Source: Ichthyophthirius multifiliis | Taxonomy: Eukaryota; Ciliophora; Oligohymenophorea; Hymenostomatida | NCBI RefSeq assembly: GCF_000220395.1 | Contig: NW_004085892.1 | Span: 55,051 to 119,050 of the forward strand | DNA: 64,000 nucleotides | Direction of reading: 5' to 3' | In this document: positions 51,464 to 62,602 of the stretch, in pieces | Numbering within the stretch: the stretch's first letter is position 1 | Layout: each line of letters begins with the position of its first letter | Translations under genes and position numbers: made by a program | Notes under the pieces: generated by a model | The model's database searches: none | What the model was told of the DNA's origin: nothing | Seen by the model: only the letters and a program-made list of their open reading frames with translations

Positions 51464-52471
51464 ATGTCTAAATTACTTTAAATATTTAATTATACAAATT
51501 TATTATTTACCGGTTTAATACTAGCATACCCAAAGAAATTATTTACCATTTTATCTAGCAAATGTAAGCGTGTATAATCTTCTTCAAACATATAAAAAGA
51601 CATATCAACAAAAGATTGCTAAATACCTGAAAACCTAAAAAAGAAATTCGAAAAAGCATGCTAAATAATAAGAAAAGAACAAAATATATCCCAGAACGAT
51701 TCTTTAGAATTATATGGGCTTTATAAATAAGCTTTGTTTGGCCAAAATATGTAAAAAGAGCCATTGAAATTAAATATAGAAGCCCATATGAAGTGGAAAC
51801 ATTGGGAAAGATTTAAAGACTTAAAAAGAGAGGAAGCTATGATGTTATATATAGAATATATATGTAGATTATTACCTGAGAAAATAGACTTATTTTAAAA
51901 AGTAGAAAGCGAATAAAATTAATAAGAAGAATAAGATGAATATGAACTAAGTGAAAAAGATTTATTTATAAGTGATGAAGAAAAATAAGAAGTAGAAAAT
52001 AAATAAAAAACTTTTGGTGTAAAAGTAAGTAAAATGAATGAAAAAAATATAGGTAGCGAATTTTTATAAGAAAAACCAAATTTTGAATAATCGAATGAAA
52101 ATCGTGCTTTTTTTGAAGCTTTAGAGTAATAAGATATCGAAAAAATAAATACTTTAATAAACTAAGGGTTTAATTTATTAAATATAAATGAAAAAGGATA
52201 AACTGGATTGCACTTTGTCATAGAAAATGAACTAGAAGAAGCTTTTTAATATCTTTTGGGCGTTTTTCCAGATATAAATGCTTAAGATTAAGATGGATTT
52301 ACAGCTTTACATACTGCTATATTAAATGAAAATAAAAAAGCAGTTTTTAAATTGATTGAAAAATAGGCAGATGCATATAATGTTAAAGATAATGAAGGAT
52401 TTTCTGCTTTTGATTTAGCGGATAAAAGTTTGAAAGAATATATTTAATAAAATTATATTTTTAAAAAATGA
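51464..52471 (+). CDS. ACBD6-like acyl-CoA-binding protein with ankyrin repeats and N-terminal membrane segment
   Basis: Single exon, 335 residues, TGA 52469-52471. Residues about 12-32 (NLLFTGLILAYPKKLFTIL) form a hydrophobic segment likely to anchor the protein. The acyl-CoA-binding domain follows at about 50-145: FEKACQIIRKEQNISQNDSL, LYGLYKQALFGQ, MKWKHWERFKDLKREEAMML, YIEYICRLLPE; the LYGLYKQA motif, basic residues and KW..W are those that bind CoA. After an acidic Gln/Glu linker come ankyrin repeats (NEKGQTGLHFVIENELEEAF; DQDGFTALHTAILNENKKAV; DNEGFSAFDLADKSLKEYI). This is the ACBD6 order. Canonical ACBD6 is soluble, so the N-terminal segment is a local addition. Probable role: acyl-CoA pool or protein acylation. 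Confidence 0.88.
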
Positions 52472-52513
52472 ATTTTATATATTTTATATAACTACATTTA
52501 ATTTTTTTTTTTT

Positions 52514-53263
52514 TCATTGTTATTATTTTAATATATATATGGCTTTTTATTTTACTTGATTGTCCTTATCCTTTGCTAAGTTATTAAGAATTTAATAAAT
52601 ATTATCAGTATTATTTGCCCCAAAGTGTTTTATTATCTCCTCTATTATTTCCAAAACAACAATCTTTATGTTTGGGACTTTATCTATAGCACCTTTTTCT
52701 AATAAATCTTTAATTTACGTAAATATATATGACTAACTAAGACTCTATATTGTATATTTTATACTAAAAAAAGCTCCAATTCTTAATAAATAGTTATTAT
52801 TTTCGAATAACTCATAAAACTCAGGCAATATAAAGTTTTAGGTAAATTCAGGGGGAAAGTTTTTAGCTAAAAGTCCAAGTGTTTTAGCACTTTCTAGCCT
52901 TACTTCAGCTGTATTATCTTTGAGTAAATTTTTGATTATTTAAAAAAAAGTTTTATCGACTTGATTTTATTATAAATTGGCTTCATGAACTAAACGAGAT
53001 ATTGTATTTAAAGCAGAAGTCCTCACACGCCATTTTTTACTTTGGGAAATATTTTCAATTGATTTTATAATAGTTTAAATTACATTAGAAGATAGGTTTT
53101 ATTGGAATTTTTTGAAGTCTTTAATTTTTTTAAATAGTTTAAATTTTTATTCATTGTCGCTTTCCTCAAGAAGTTCTTCAAAAAAACTCTCAAGAATTTT
53201 AAGAAGGTCTATGTTGCCTTCTTAAAGTAAATTTATTATAGCATCACCTAAATTATTTCTAGT

Positions 53264-53316
<53 letters not shown>

Positions 53317-54431
53317 TATATATATTTATTTATTTATTTTTTAAATATTTTTAATTTACTTTATTTATATTCCTTTTTCTTTGATTAATAATTTTAGTTT
53401 AGGAATAAATAATTGTGAGAAATTAGGTATAAATTAATATATATTCAATATATTTTATAAGAATTTTATTTTAACTTCATTATCTGCATTTTCTCCTAGA
53501 AATTCTAAAAGGGAAGGTATATAAAACTAGTTAATAATATTTTTTTCAAAAGAATTTACAATAAGTTCTATTTATTCAATCAAATTGCATTTTATTTTTA
53601 TACTTTTGTCCTGTAAAATTTTCTCTATGAAAATATTATTAAGTTCTTCTTAAGTTTTCGATTATATTTTTTATTTTAAAATTATTAAAATTTCCAATAA
53701 AGGAACTCTTACAAAATCACTTTCATCTTAAAGGAAATTCTCGAAAATTTGAATGAATGTGTTTTCAGGAAATATAGGTATTATTTTCCCAAAAAAAACT
53801 AAGCTTTAGCATATTATTTTTCTTATCATTGGAGTGGGGTCAGTGGACAATTTTTCTATATTTTCGATTATTTCCTTTTAGTTTTCTTCATCTAATTCAG
53901 TAAAAAATTCAGGCATTAATATTATTGAAATTTCTTTTTATCTAAAATTATCATTTTATAAGGCTTTTTTTGTTTTGTTTATTTTTTTAAATGTAAAAAA
54001 AAATTACTTCTATTTGTGAAGTCCATTAATATTTTTTCAAAATGCTTTAAATTTATTTATTTGAATATTTATTTTATACATATTAACAATTCATCTCTTA
54101 TTTAAACTTCTTCTTATTTTTATAATTAGTTGAATATAATATCCATTAATAAATGTGCGTGATATTATCCTCCTATATAATTTATTAATTAAGGGATTAA
54201 TTTAATTAATTCGCGTTAGATTTCTTCTTCGTCTTTAAAAAGTTAGTTTATGAAAGGAATTAAAAATACACGTGTTTTTTCAGGACCGAGGGCTATACTT
54301 ATTGTTGTGAATGTTTTGATTGTTTAAGCACGTTTTTTTACACTAGGCTGTTTCATTTCTTCTAGAAGTACATTTAGAGGATTTAAACTTTTTAAAAATG
54401 TTACATTTTCTGCTGAATTGTTTTCAGTCAT
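52514..54431 (-). CDS. PP2A scaffold subunit A (HEAT repeats)
   Basis: PP2A-A holds the catalytic C and regulatory B subunits. Exons 54008-54431, 53360-53963 and 52514-53258 in phase; 590 residues, the normal length. The N-terminus fits the family: LNVLLEEMKQPSVKKRAQTI, KTFTTISIALGPEKTRVFLI, PFINQLFKDEEEIQRELIK and IGGQYHAHLL (the GG-Y-HC region). HEAT repeats continue: LSTDPTPMIRKIICQSLVFF, ESDFVRVPLLEILIILK, KKWRVRTSALNTISRLV, LLKDNTAEVRLESAKTLGLL, IDKVPNIKIVVLEIIEEIIK. The paired basic and Trp-Arg-Val-Arg inter-repeat residues are typical. The middle intron (53259-53359) is (TA)n. It is convergent with the ACBD6-like gene (42 bp between stops), so their 3' ends must be compact. Confidence 0.85.
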
Positions 54432-54831
54432 TTTTTTGTTATTATTTTGTTTTAATTGAAATATTTTTAATTTTTTTTTTTTATTATTATTTTCAGAATT
54501 TAATTTTAATATTTTTTAATTAAGTTAATATATAATATAATTTTTCATATATAAGATGTATTCATTATATATTTTTTTAAATATTATTATATTAATTATA
54601 TTAATTATATTAATTATAAACTTTTAATTTTTTTTTTTTTTTATTTAATTTTTTAAATAAATTTAAATAAATAATATTTTTAATAATTTATTAAGTTTTT
54701 AACTTTAAAACACTTTGTTTTTAATATTTTGTAATAATTTATTATAAAATTAAATATATTATAATTAATTGTTAAAAAGACAGAATCTAAATAATAACAA
54801 CATATAATAAAATAAATAAAAAGTAAAAATA
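54432..54831. other. Divergent promoter spacer
   Basis: Between the divergent PP2A-A and kinesin genes. It contains three direct copies of TTATATTAA-type sequence near 54589-54618; otherwise A+T-rich. Confidence 0.5.
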
Positions 54832-56866
54832 ATGTTTCCAAGAACTAGTTTTTTTTTATAAAGATAAAGCTCATTAGTAAAATGTATAAAATAAAACAAA
54901 ACCAAATCATAAAAATATTTAATTGAAAAAAAAAAAAAAAAAAAAAAATAGAACGTACAGAAAAATCAAAAGAAAGAGAAAAATCTTCAACATCATTAAC
55001 ACGCAAATAATCATAAAATTATATCAATAACGAACAATAATTATCAGCAACAATGAAGTAAAAAATAAAATAAAACAAACAATATATAATTAAATTTATT
55101 TTAACATATAAAAAGAATGATTATAACAAAGGCACCTCCAGTAATCTAAAGAAGTTAAGAAAATAGATAATTGACATTAGCAATATAAAGATAAAAATCA
55201 ATTGAGATTTAATAAGATATTAATAACAATAATATAATAAACAATCCTTCATTTTAGCATATTGATATTTCAGGATTAAATACCCAAACAAATGAAAATA
55301 AATCATAAGTAATTTCACAATCAAATATACCATTAATTATCAAAAATATTAATTCGAAAACAAGTTAAATTCTTATATATTTATATATATATAAATAAAT
55401 TTATATTTTCTATAATATATATATATTTATATTTATATTTTTTTTATATTTATATTTATTTTATATAGTCAAAAAAGTGGAATAATAAAGCTTAGCTCAA
55501 AGTATAAATATGAATACAAGCATTAATATGTTTGAAAATACACAAACATTGTAAAATATTAATGATGAAAAAGAACGTTAAAAATCAAGCAATATACGTA
55601 CTTTTGTCCGTGTTCGACCTTTGAATAAAATGGAAATCGAATTTATTGAAAACGGCTTTGGTTTTGATAATTTGCGTTTTCCCGATTCTAAATCTATTCT
55701 TGTTTTGCCAGAAAAAAGTATATTTACATTAGACAAAGTTTACGCTCCAGATGCTTAATAAGATTAAATATATGAAGATGTAGGTAGAGAAATGGTTAAT
55801 AGTGTTCTTTAAGGTTATAATGGCACTATATTTGCATACGGAGCGACAGGTTCGGGTAAAACACACACAATGTTTGGAGATGTAAATAATTAAAAAAGCT
55901 GTGGTATAATACCAAGGGTCTCTAATTAAATTTTCACTTAAATTAATCAAGTAGATTAGGACATTGAATACGTTATAACTTGCAGTATGCTAGAAATTTA
56001 TAAGGAGCAACTTTTTGATTTATTAAATATAAATAGAGTAGGTTTAAAAATAAAAGAATTACCAAATAAAGGTGGTGTTTTTGTAAAAGGACTAACTAAT
56101 GTAGCTGTAGACTGCGAAGAAGATATAATGGACTCAATTACACTCGGATATAATAGTAAATAGACTAGAGAGACTCGAATGAATGAATATTCGTCTAGAT
56201 CTCATACTTATTTTTACAATTAATGTAACACAGAGATTAAATAATGGCTAGGAAAAAATAGGAAAACTAAACCTAGTAGACCTTGCTGGAAGCGAAAATT
56301 AGCTAAATCATAAGCTACAGGGGAAAGTCTTGAGGAAGCAAAAAAAATTAACTTAAGTTTAAGTTGTTTGGGAAATGTTATTCATTCCCTTACTTCTAAT
56401 TATGAGCATATTCCTTATAGAGATTCAAAATTGACACGTATTTTATAGGAAAGTCTTGGAGGAAATTACAAAACATCTCTAATTGTGACATTGTCACCAC
56501 ATTCATGTCAACATGAAGAGTAGATTAGTACTCTTAAATTCGCATAGAGGGCTAAGACTATTAAAAACAATGTAAAGGTAAATGTTAAGTTAAGTGTGGA
56601 TTAAATGAGAAAACTAATTGAATAACTAAAAAATATGGTAAAAAAAAAGGAAGGTTATTGTAAGAAATATAAAGCCATTATTATTAAACTAAAAGATGAA
56701 ATAAAAAATTTTGTAAAGAATAATGAAAATGTAACTTTTGGTAAAATATTTGTAAATTTTTTATATATTATAAAGATATTTTTATTAAGTAAAAGGCTTA
56801 GAAGATATTTTGATTAATTCAGAAGTAGAAAATATAGAAAAAAATGATGATAATAACAAGATTATA

Positions 56867-56926
<60 letters not shown>

Positions 56927-58696
56927 TTAAAAACTAATAGCAACGGTTTAAATAGCTCACTATTAGATGATTCTGAATTAGAAGATAATTTAAATGGGTT
57001 AAGTCCTTTCAATTCTAAACCAGGAATTAAAAAAGGCTTAAATATGGATTATAAATAATGCTATATTGATAAAGTTATTTAATGTAGAAATTATGAAAAA
57101 GAATTAATGGAAAAAAAGAAAGAATTACTTTTATATGAAGGATAGTTAGCTTAAGTTAAAGAATAGAAAAATCAAATTGAATTCAATCATATTAAATAAG
57201 TTACTAAGAATGATTATAATATATTTGAAATTGAAATTTTATAAAAATAAGTTAGTTCGCTTATTGATTCTATATGTAAATGTGAACATAAAATATCTAT
57301 TTTAATGAAAGAAAAATTTGAAATATGTACATATTTTCTTGTATAAATATATTTTAAATTATTTTTATATGATATTAAAGAGTAGTTAAAAATTGATGAT
57401 ATTTTAAAATAAAAATAATAATTTACTGAAATTCATTTCTCTTAGTATTTCTAAAAGAGCATTAATTTTAATTATGATGATATTTTTTTTAAAAAACAAA
57501 AAAAAATGTTTATAATTTATTTTTAAATTAAAAACAAAAAGAATCTTACATAAAAATGGGGTGATTTAGAGAAAAATATAAGATAAACAATCTCTGAAGA
57601 TGAAAAGAAAGAAGACTTAGAAATAGATCCATAATAACACGCAAATCATTTATAGGAAATTTAGACTTTAATACACTTAATAAAACGTCTGAAATGTTAG
57701 AAGAAATAATAGATTTTCCTTCTTATATAGAAAAAATAAACACATAAAATCCAATACCAAGAGATATTATAATAGTATTATTAAAAAAGCAATTATTTAA
57801 GTAAAAAATAAATTGAAAAATAAATAACCGAAAATAAAAAATAGTTCTCATACAATAAATTAACATTTAATAAGAACAATTCATGCATTAGAATGGAAAT
57901 AAATAATTGAATATGGCAAAGCTAAAATGAAATCTATATTAAATCGTATATAATCGAAACATATAAATAATTTGGAATAAGTAATAAAGGAATCAAGCCA
58001 AAACTATATTTAATTAAGAAATAGAATTGAATAAGTAGAACTTGAGACTTAATTTGTAAAAGAAAGAATAAATAGCTATAATTATGAAAAAACACCTACT
58101 AAACCAAAAATAATAAAAGAAAGTGATAGTATAAGAAATCTACTTATGAAACCTTCTAAAAATAGTATCAAGGCTAGATATTATACAGGATTTTAAATAG
58201 AAAATGAATCTGTAAAGGAAAACGAAATTTTAAATGAATTATTTAATTAATTAAAACAATGTAATATATTAATTTGAATTTATATTTATAATTGTAAAAA
58301 TCTTAAAGGTGAAGAATAAATATCAAATAATGTTATGCCTTTAACTTATAACAAAGCAATAGAAGAATTGTAAAATAGAAATAATCTAATAAAAAAAATT
58401 TCAGCAGAATTAAATAGCCATAGTATTGAAAGTTTTAATTAAGAGTTTGTAGAATAAATACTTAAAGAAAATGATAGATTAGAACATAGAATATGCAGTT
58501 TATAAAATGAATTAAAAATGGAAATGGGAAAATCGGAGCATTATTAAGATGTAAATATTATATTTTAAAATTATAAAATAAAATATAATAAATAAATAAA
58601 AAATATTATTTTTTAAGTAGATAAGAAATATATATATATAAATTAATTTAAATAAAAAAAAATAAAAAAAATTAATAAGAATAAATATATATATAT

Positions 58697-58740
<44 letters not shown>

Positions 58741-59290
58741 AAAATAATATAAATAGGCTTATAAAGCAGAAAAATAAAATTTTATATTATAAAGTTAATA
58801 AAGTAAATAATTAGAAGAATTTTTAATGTAAAAAATGAAAGAAGAAAGTGAATTAGTAGAAAGAACATAAAAAAAAATTATTTTATAACATGAATAGTAG
58901 ATATAAAAATTTAAAGAAAATTTTTTAAAAATTTCAGATAAATTTTAACATATTTTACAAAGGCAATTTTTTTTTAAATATTTTGATTTATTTTTTATAT
59001 TTAATATTTTTAATTTTATATATATAGTGTAAAAGAAATAAAAAATATGCATGATCTTGAATATGTTAAAAACGAAATATAATAATATAAAGAATAATAC
59101 ACCAATTTTTTTGAAAAATAATAAATATCTCCTGAATTATAATAAGAAACAAAATTTAATTTTGTTTTTAATTAATTTCAATAAAAAGAAGATGAAAAAA
59201 ATATATTATTTAATAAAAACTATGTTGATAATTTAAAAAAATCACCTTAATAAATAAAAAGCTATTCATAATAAAAAAAATTATAAAAAT

Positions 59291-59343
<53 letters not shown>

Positions 59344-59553
59344 TAAATTTTTCAATGTGATTCTGCTTAAAAATAAAATTAAAGATCTTCTAGTTCGCCA
59401 AAAAACAACTAATAAATAGTGAAAGATGTAAAGAAAAAAATAAATTTAATAATTAAAATTTAATAAATCTATAAAATGCAAATAAATCTTAATCTTTTTT
59501 GTAAAAATAAAATTATTAAGGGTTTTAAATTGGGATAAAAAAAAACCTTTTGA
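54832..59553 (+). CDS. Kinesin motor protein with long coiled-coil tail; motor contains compensating frame breaks
   Basis: N-terminal exon 54832-55057 (uncertain because of an A23 run at 54925-54947), then 55116-55363 and 55469-56740 with the motor. Motor motifs: [30 protein letters not shown]-loop [33 protein letters not shown], switch [46 protein letters not shown] and neck-side [12 protein letters not shown]. Switch II (LVDLAGSE, 56275-56297) is present only in a shifted frame: an apparent extra base near 56208 and a missing base near 56300 cancel, leaving about 30 codons out of frame. After the motor come an Asn run, long coiled coils and a poly-Gln tract encoded by (TAA)n; stop TGA 59551-59553. 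Several tail introns are tentative. The subfamily is not determined. It probably moves cargo or cilia components along microtubules. Confidence 0.8.
54925..54947 (+). repeat. A23 homopolymer in kinesin exon 1
   Basis: Twenty-three A in a row. The preceding frame (LIEKKKK) and the following frame ([19 protein letters not shown]) differ by phase, so the run length is probably misjudged or the tract lies in an intron. Confidence 0.8.
56866..56926 (+). repeat. (AAT)n coding poly-Asn
   Basis: Perfect AAT triplet run within the kinesin tail exon, encoding about 20 Asn after NDDNNKII and before LKTNSNGL. Confidence 0.9.
59293..59341 (+). repeat. (TAA)n read as poly-Gln
   Basis: Perfect TAA triplet run near the end of the kinesin gene. 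With TAA as glutamine it encodes a run of about 15 Gln between QKKLQKY and IQIFQCDSA. The same microsatellite would be a block of stop codons under the standard code. Confidence 0.85.
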
Positions 59554-59954
59554 GAAAATTCATATATATATATATATATATACCAATAAATATATAAATA
59601 TAAAAATATATAAAAATAAATATAAAAATATATATATAAATTTTTTAAATATATATATATTGTATTTAAATAATATTATTAATTATATAAATTAATATTA
59701 ATTTATAATTATATAATATTTTAATTTATTCATAATATACATTAAAATAAATAATATATAAATCTTAATATACATATAAATATTTTATTTACATTTATAT
59801 AATAAATTACCTATCGAATTTTTTAATTTTAATATATTTAGGACCCTATTAATTTTTTTTTTTTTTTTATTTTTTAATTACAAAATTTTATTTTATAAAT
59901 ATTATTTATTTTTTTATTAATTTTATATATTTATAATTTTTTTATTTCTTTTTA
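59554..59954. other. Spacer between plus-strand genes
   Basis: A+T-rich with (TA)n near 59565-59582 and 59625-59660; nothing else. Confidence 0.5.
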
Positions 59955-61289
59955 ATGGAATTTACACCTAATTCTAGTATTGTGCATTTTGAAAATGATA
60001 TTCCTTTATTAATTTTTGATGTCAAAATAAAAGAAAAATTTGTAAAATTACCAATCTTCGAAAATACAGAACCAGAATAAATTTCTTCACATTTTGCTAG
60101 AAAGTATAAATTAACTTAAAAATAATAGAAATTTGTAAAAAGTTTAATAAAAAATTAAATATAAGAAATAAAAGAAAAATATAAAATTGATAATTAAAAT
60201 TTAGATTAAATAGAAAAATAAATAGAAAAAGAAATTGCTTAATACACATATATTTTATAATAAAAAAGAAATAATTAAAATATTAATTCCATTTATGATT
60301 AACATAAAGATGATAATAATAAAATAATATTCGACATTATTTAGAATAGTAATTAAGAAAAAACAATATAATAAATAAAAAATAAAAATATGTATATAAT
60401 AATAAAAATATTATAATAATAATATAATTAAAATATTTTTTTTCTTAATAAACATAGAAACAAAATACCATAAATAGAAATAAAAGCATAAAAAAACATT
60501 TAGATAATTGAAAATAAGTATAATAATTAAAAAGATTAAAGACAAAAAAATGCAATTATTTAATAAGATATGAATAACTATATTTAAAATAGTAATGATA
60601 ATTAAAATGATATCAATAATATAATTTTAGAAAAAAAACAAACTAAATCTTATTTAAATTTATAAAATTAAAATTAATATGTTGGCGATGAAACTAATTA
60701 TTAACAAATCCCTATGTATTAATAATCCACTATTTAAGATTTTATTGATTAAAAATAATTAAATGAATATAAAACATAAGTCTAGCAAAATATAAAATAA
60801 TATAAAAAGGAAAAATATAAAATTAACCCTTTCTCAAATAAACTTTTATTTCAAAATTATTAAATTTTAAACAGTACAAAACAAATAATAAATAGCTTTA
60901 AAGGAGATCTAAATAGCAATAGCTTTTAAGAAAAATAAAATAAATAATAATAATTTAATAAAGAATTATAAAATAACTAAAAAAATTGCAAATAATTATT
61001 TAATAAACAATTTATATAATAGTAAGAATGTGAAAGAAATAATAAAAGTTTTTAATATTTTTAAAAATAATAAGATGAGGAATCTTTAGATAGCATAAAT
61101 TTTGAAATTCCTGATGAAAATTATTATTTATAAAAGCATATTAATAATTAAGTTTAAAAAGTTTCTAAAGAAAAAAACTTCATTATATAATTTGAATAAT
61201 TAGAGCAATATTTTAAAAAAGCAAATAATTAAAATAGATTACCAAAAAAATAGTTATATAATTAGTTTTATTATTTTGATAAAGATTGA
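59955..61289 (+). CDS. Uncharacterised Gln/Asn-rich protein with a short conserved-looking N-terminus
   Basis: Exons 59955-60391 and 60458-61289 (TGA), in phase; 422 residues. The first 75 residues look ordered: SSIVHFENDIPLLIFDVKIK, then EPEQISSHFARKYKLTQKQQ and KFVKSLIKNQIQEIKEKYK. The pattern 'P..I...FA.KY.L...Q...L...I' is a short helical unit seen at the start of many ciliate proteins with long disordered tails. The rest is dominated by Gln, Asn and Lys with scattered Ser and no motif that I recognise. Function unknown. The clean splice and long in-phase frame support a real gene. Confidence 0.6.
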
Positions 61290-61869
61290 AGAATATATTT
61301 ATAAAATAAATAAAATGTTAATTATATATTAATATGTTAATAATATTTTGATTTTATTTTAGAATAAAAAACATTCCATTTTTATATATTAAAAAAATAC
61401 ATTAATCATTTTAGTCAGTTAAATTTTAATAATATATATATAAAATTTAGAATAAAAAAACTTATATATATTTAAATATTTATAATTACTAATAAAATAT
61501 ATATAATATAAAATAAAAAATATAAATATAGAATATATTATAAAATAAAAAATATAAAATCTAAAATATAAAAAATAAATAAAAAAAATATTAATAAAAA
61601 ATATAAATATAAAATAAAAATTATAAAATATTTAATATAAAATATTAAATATAAAATATAAATTATAAAATATAAATTATAAAATATAAAATAATTATAT
61701 TTTTTTTCTCTTTATTATAATAAATATTAAAATATATATTAATTATATATAAATATATAATTGACTTATTTCTTAATTTAAATATAATATTATAATATAT
61801 ATCTTATAATTTTTATTTATATATAAATTTTTATTTATATATAATTAATTTATTTTTATTTATTTATTA
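61290..61869. other. Spacer with degenerate ATAAAATATAAA-type repeats
   Basis: Positions about 61495-61690 are built from many imperfect copies of AAAATATAAAT-like units. No coding sequence. Confidence 0.6.
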
Positions 61870-62602
61870 AAATCCTTTTTTAAACTATAATATTTTTTTT
61901 TCTAATAAAATGGTCTTATTTTTTCTTATATAAATATCATTTTTATTTCTTTATTTATTTTTCTTTTATCAATTTTTTTTTTTTTTTTTAATATTTACTT
62001 TATCTTATTCTAATTATTTATATATACTTTTTCTTAGATTTCTTGTCAACTTATTTTTTAATTCCATTAATAATTATCTTTTTCTTTTATAATTTTCTTC
62101 TTTTTATTTTGCTTCTTCATTTATACTATTGTAGATTTAAATTTTAAGTATTTCTTCATAACTTTTGTAAATTTTACTTTTAATATCTTTCACCAATGTT
62201 AATTTGAAGGAATAATTAATTCATCTTAATAAGCTTTTATTCTTGTTTTTTCTCTTATACATATTTATTTATAGGAGTAGAAAATTTTAACTTAAATTAG
62301 GTATTTAAGTTCTTCTTATTTTTTTTTATAATAAATTTCTTCTTTAGAAAGATTATTTTATTAAAGTTTTATTTTTTTATCAAATATTTTTAATTTCTCC
62401 ACTTTTAAATCTTAAATTTCTTTAATTGAATTAATAATAGCTTTTTATACTCTTTCTTTTTTCATTTCTGCTTTTTTATTATTTCAATAATTTTACTATA
62501 TTTAAGGTCCAAATTTATTAATTCATTATCTTTTATCTGATTTCTTCTTTATATTAATTAATTTATTATTTATTTCTTATCTTTATTTTTCCAAGTTATC
62601 AT
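61870..62602 (-). CDS. Coiled-coil protein, broken or error-containing frames
   Basis: Minus-strand coding blocks: ELINLDLKYSKIIEIIKK after ATG 62602; then AEMKKERVQKAIINSIKEI, QDLKVEKLKIFDKKIK, SKEEIYYKKKQEELKYLIQ; then TLVKDIKSKIYKSYEEILKI, NEEAKQKEENYKRKRQLLM and ELKNKLTRNLRKSIYKQLEQ. The composition is that of a long Lys/Glu/Gln coiled coil. Successive blocks are offset by one base at short A runs (near 62472-62477 and 62212-62216) and again at the A15 run near 61972-61989, after which RPFYQKKKYYSLKKDF continues. Each break is cured by one extra A. It could be a functional structural or axonemal protein with consensus errors, or a pseudogene. The ends are approximate. Confidence 0.45.

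Noticed and set aside
56785-57012. Minus-strand ORF with a poly-Leu run
   Set aside because: It is the complement of the (AAT)n poly-Asn tract in the kinesin exon.
61495-61690. CRISPR-like repeat array
   Set aside because: The ATAAAATATAAAT units are imperfect, immediately adjacent and A/T only, without unique spacers, in a eukaryotic genome.
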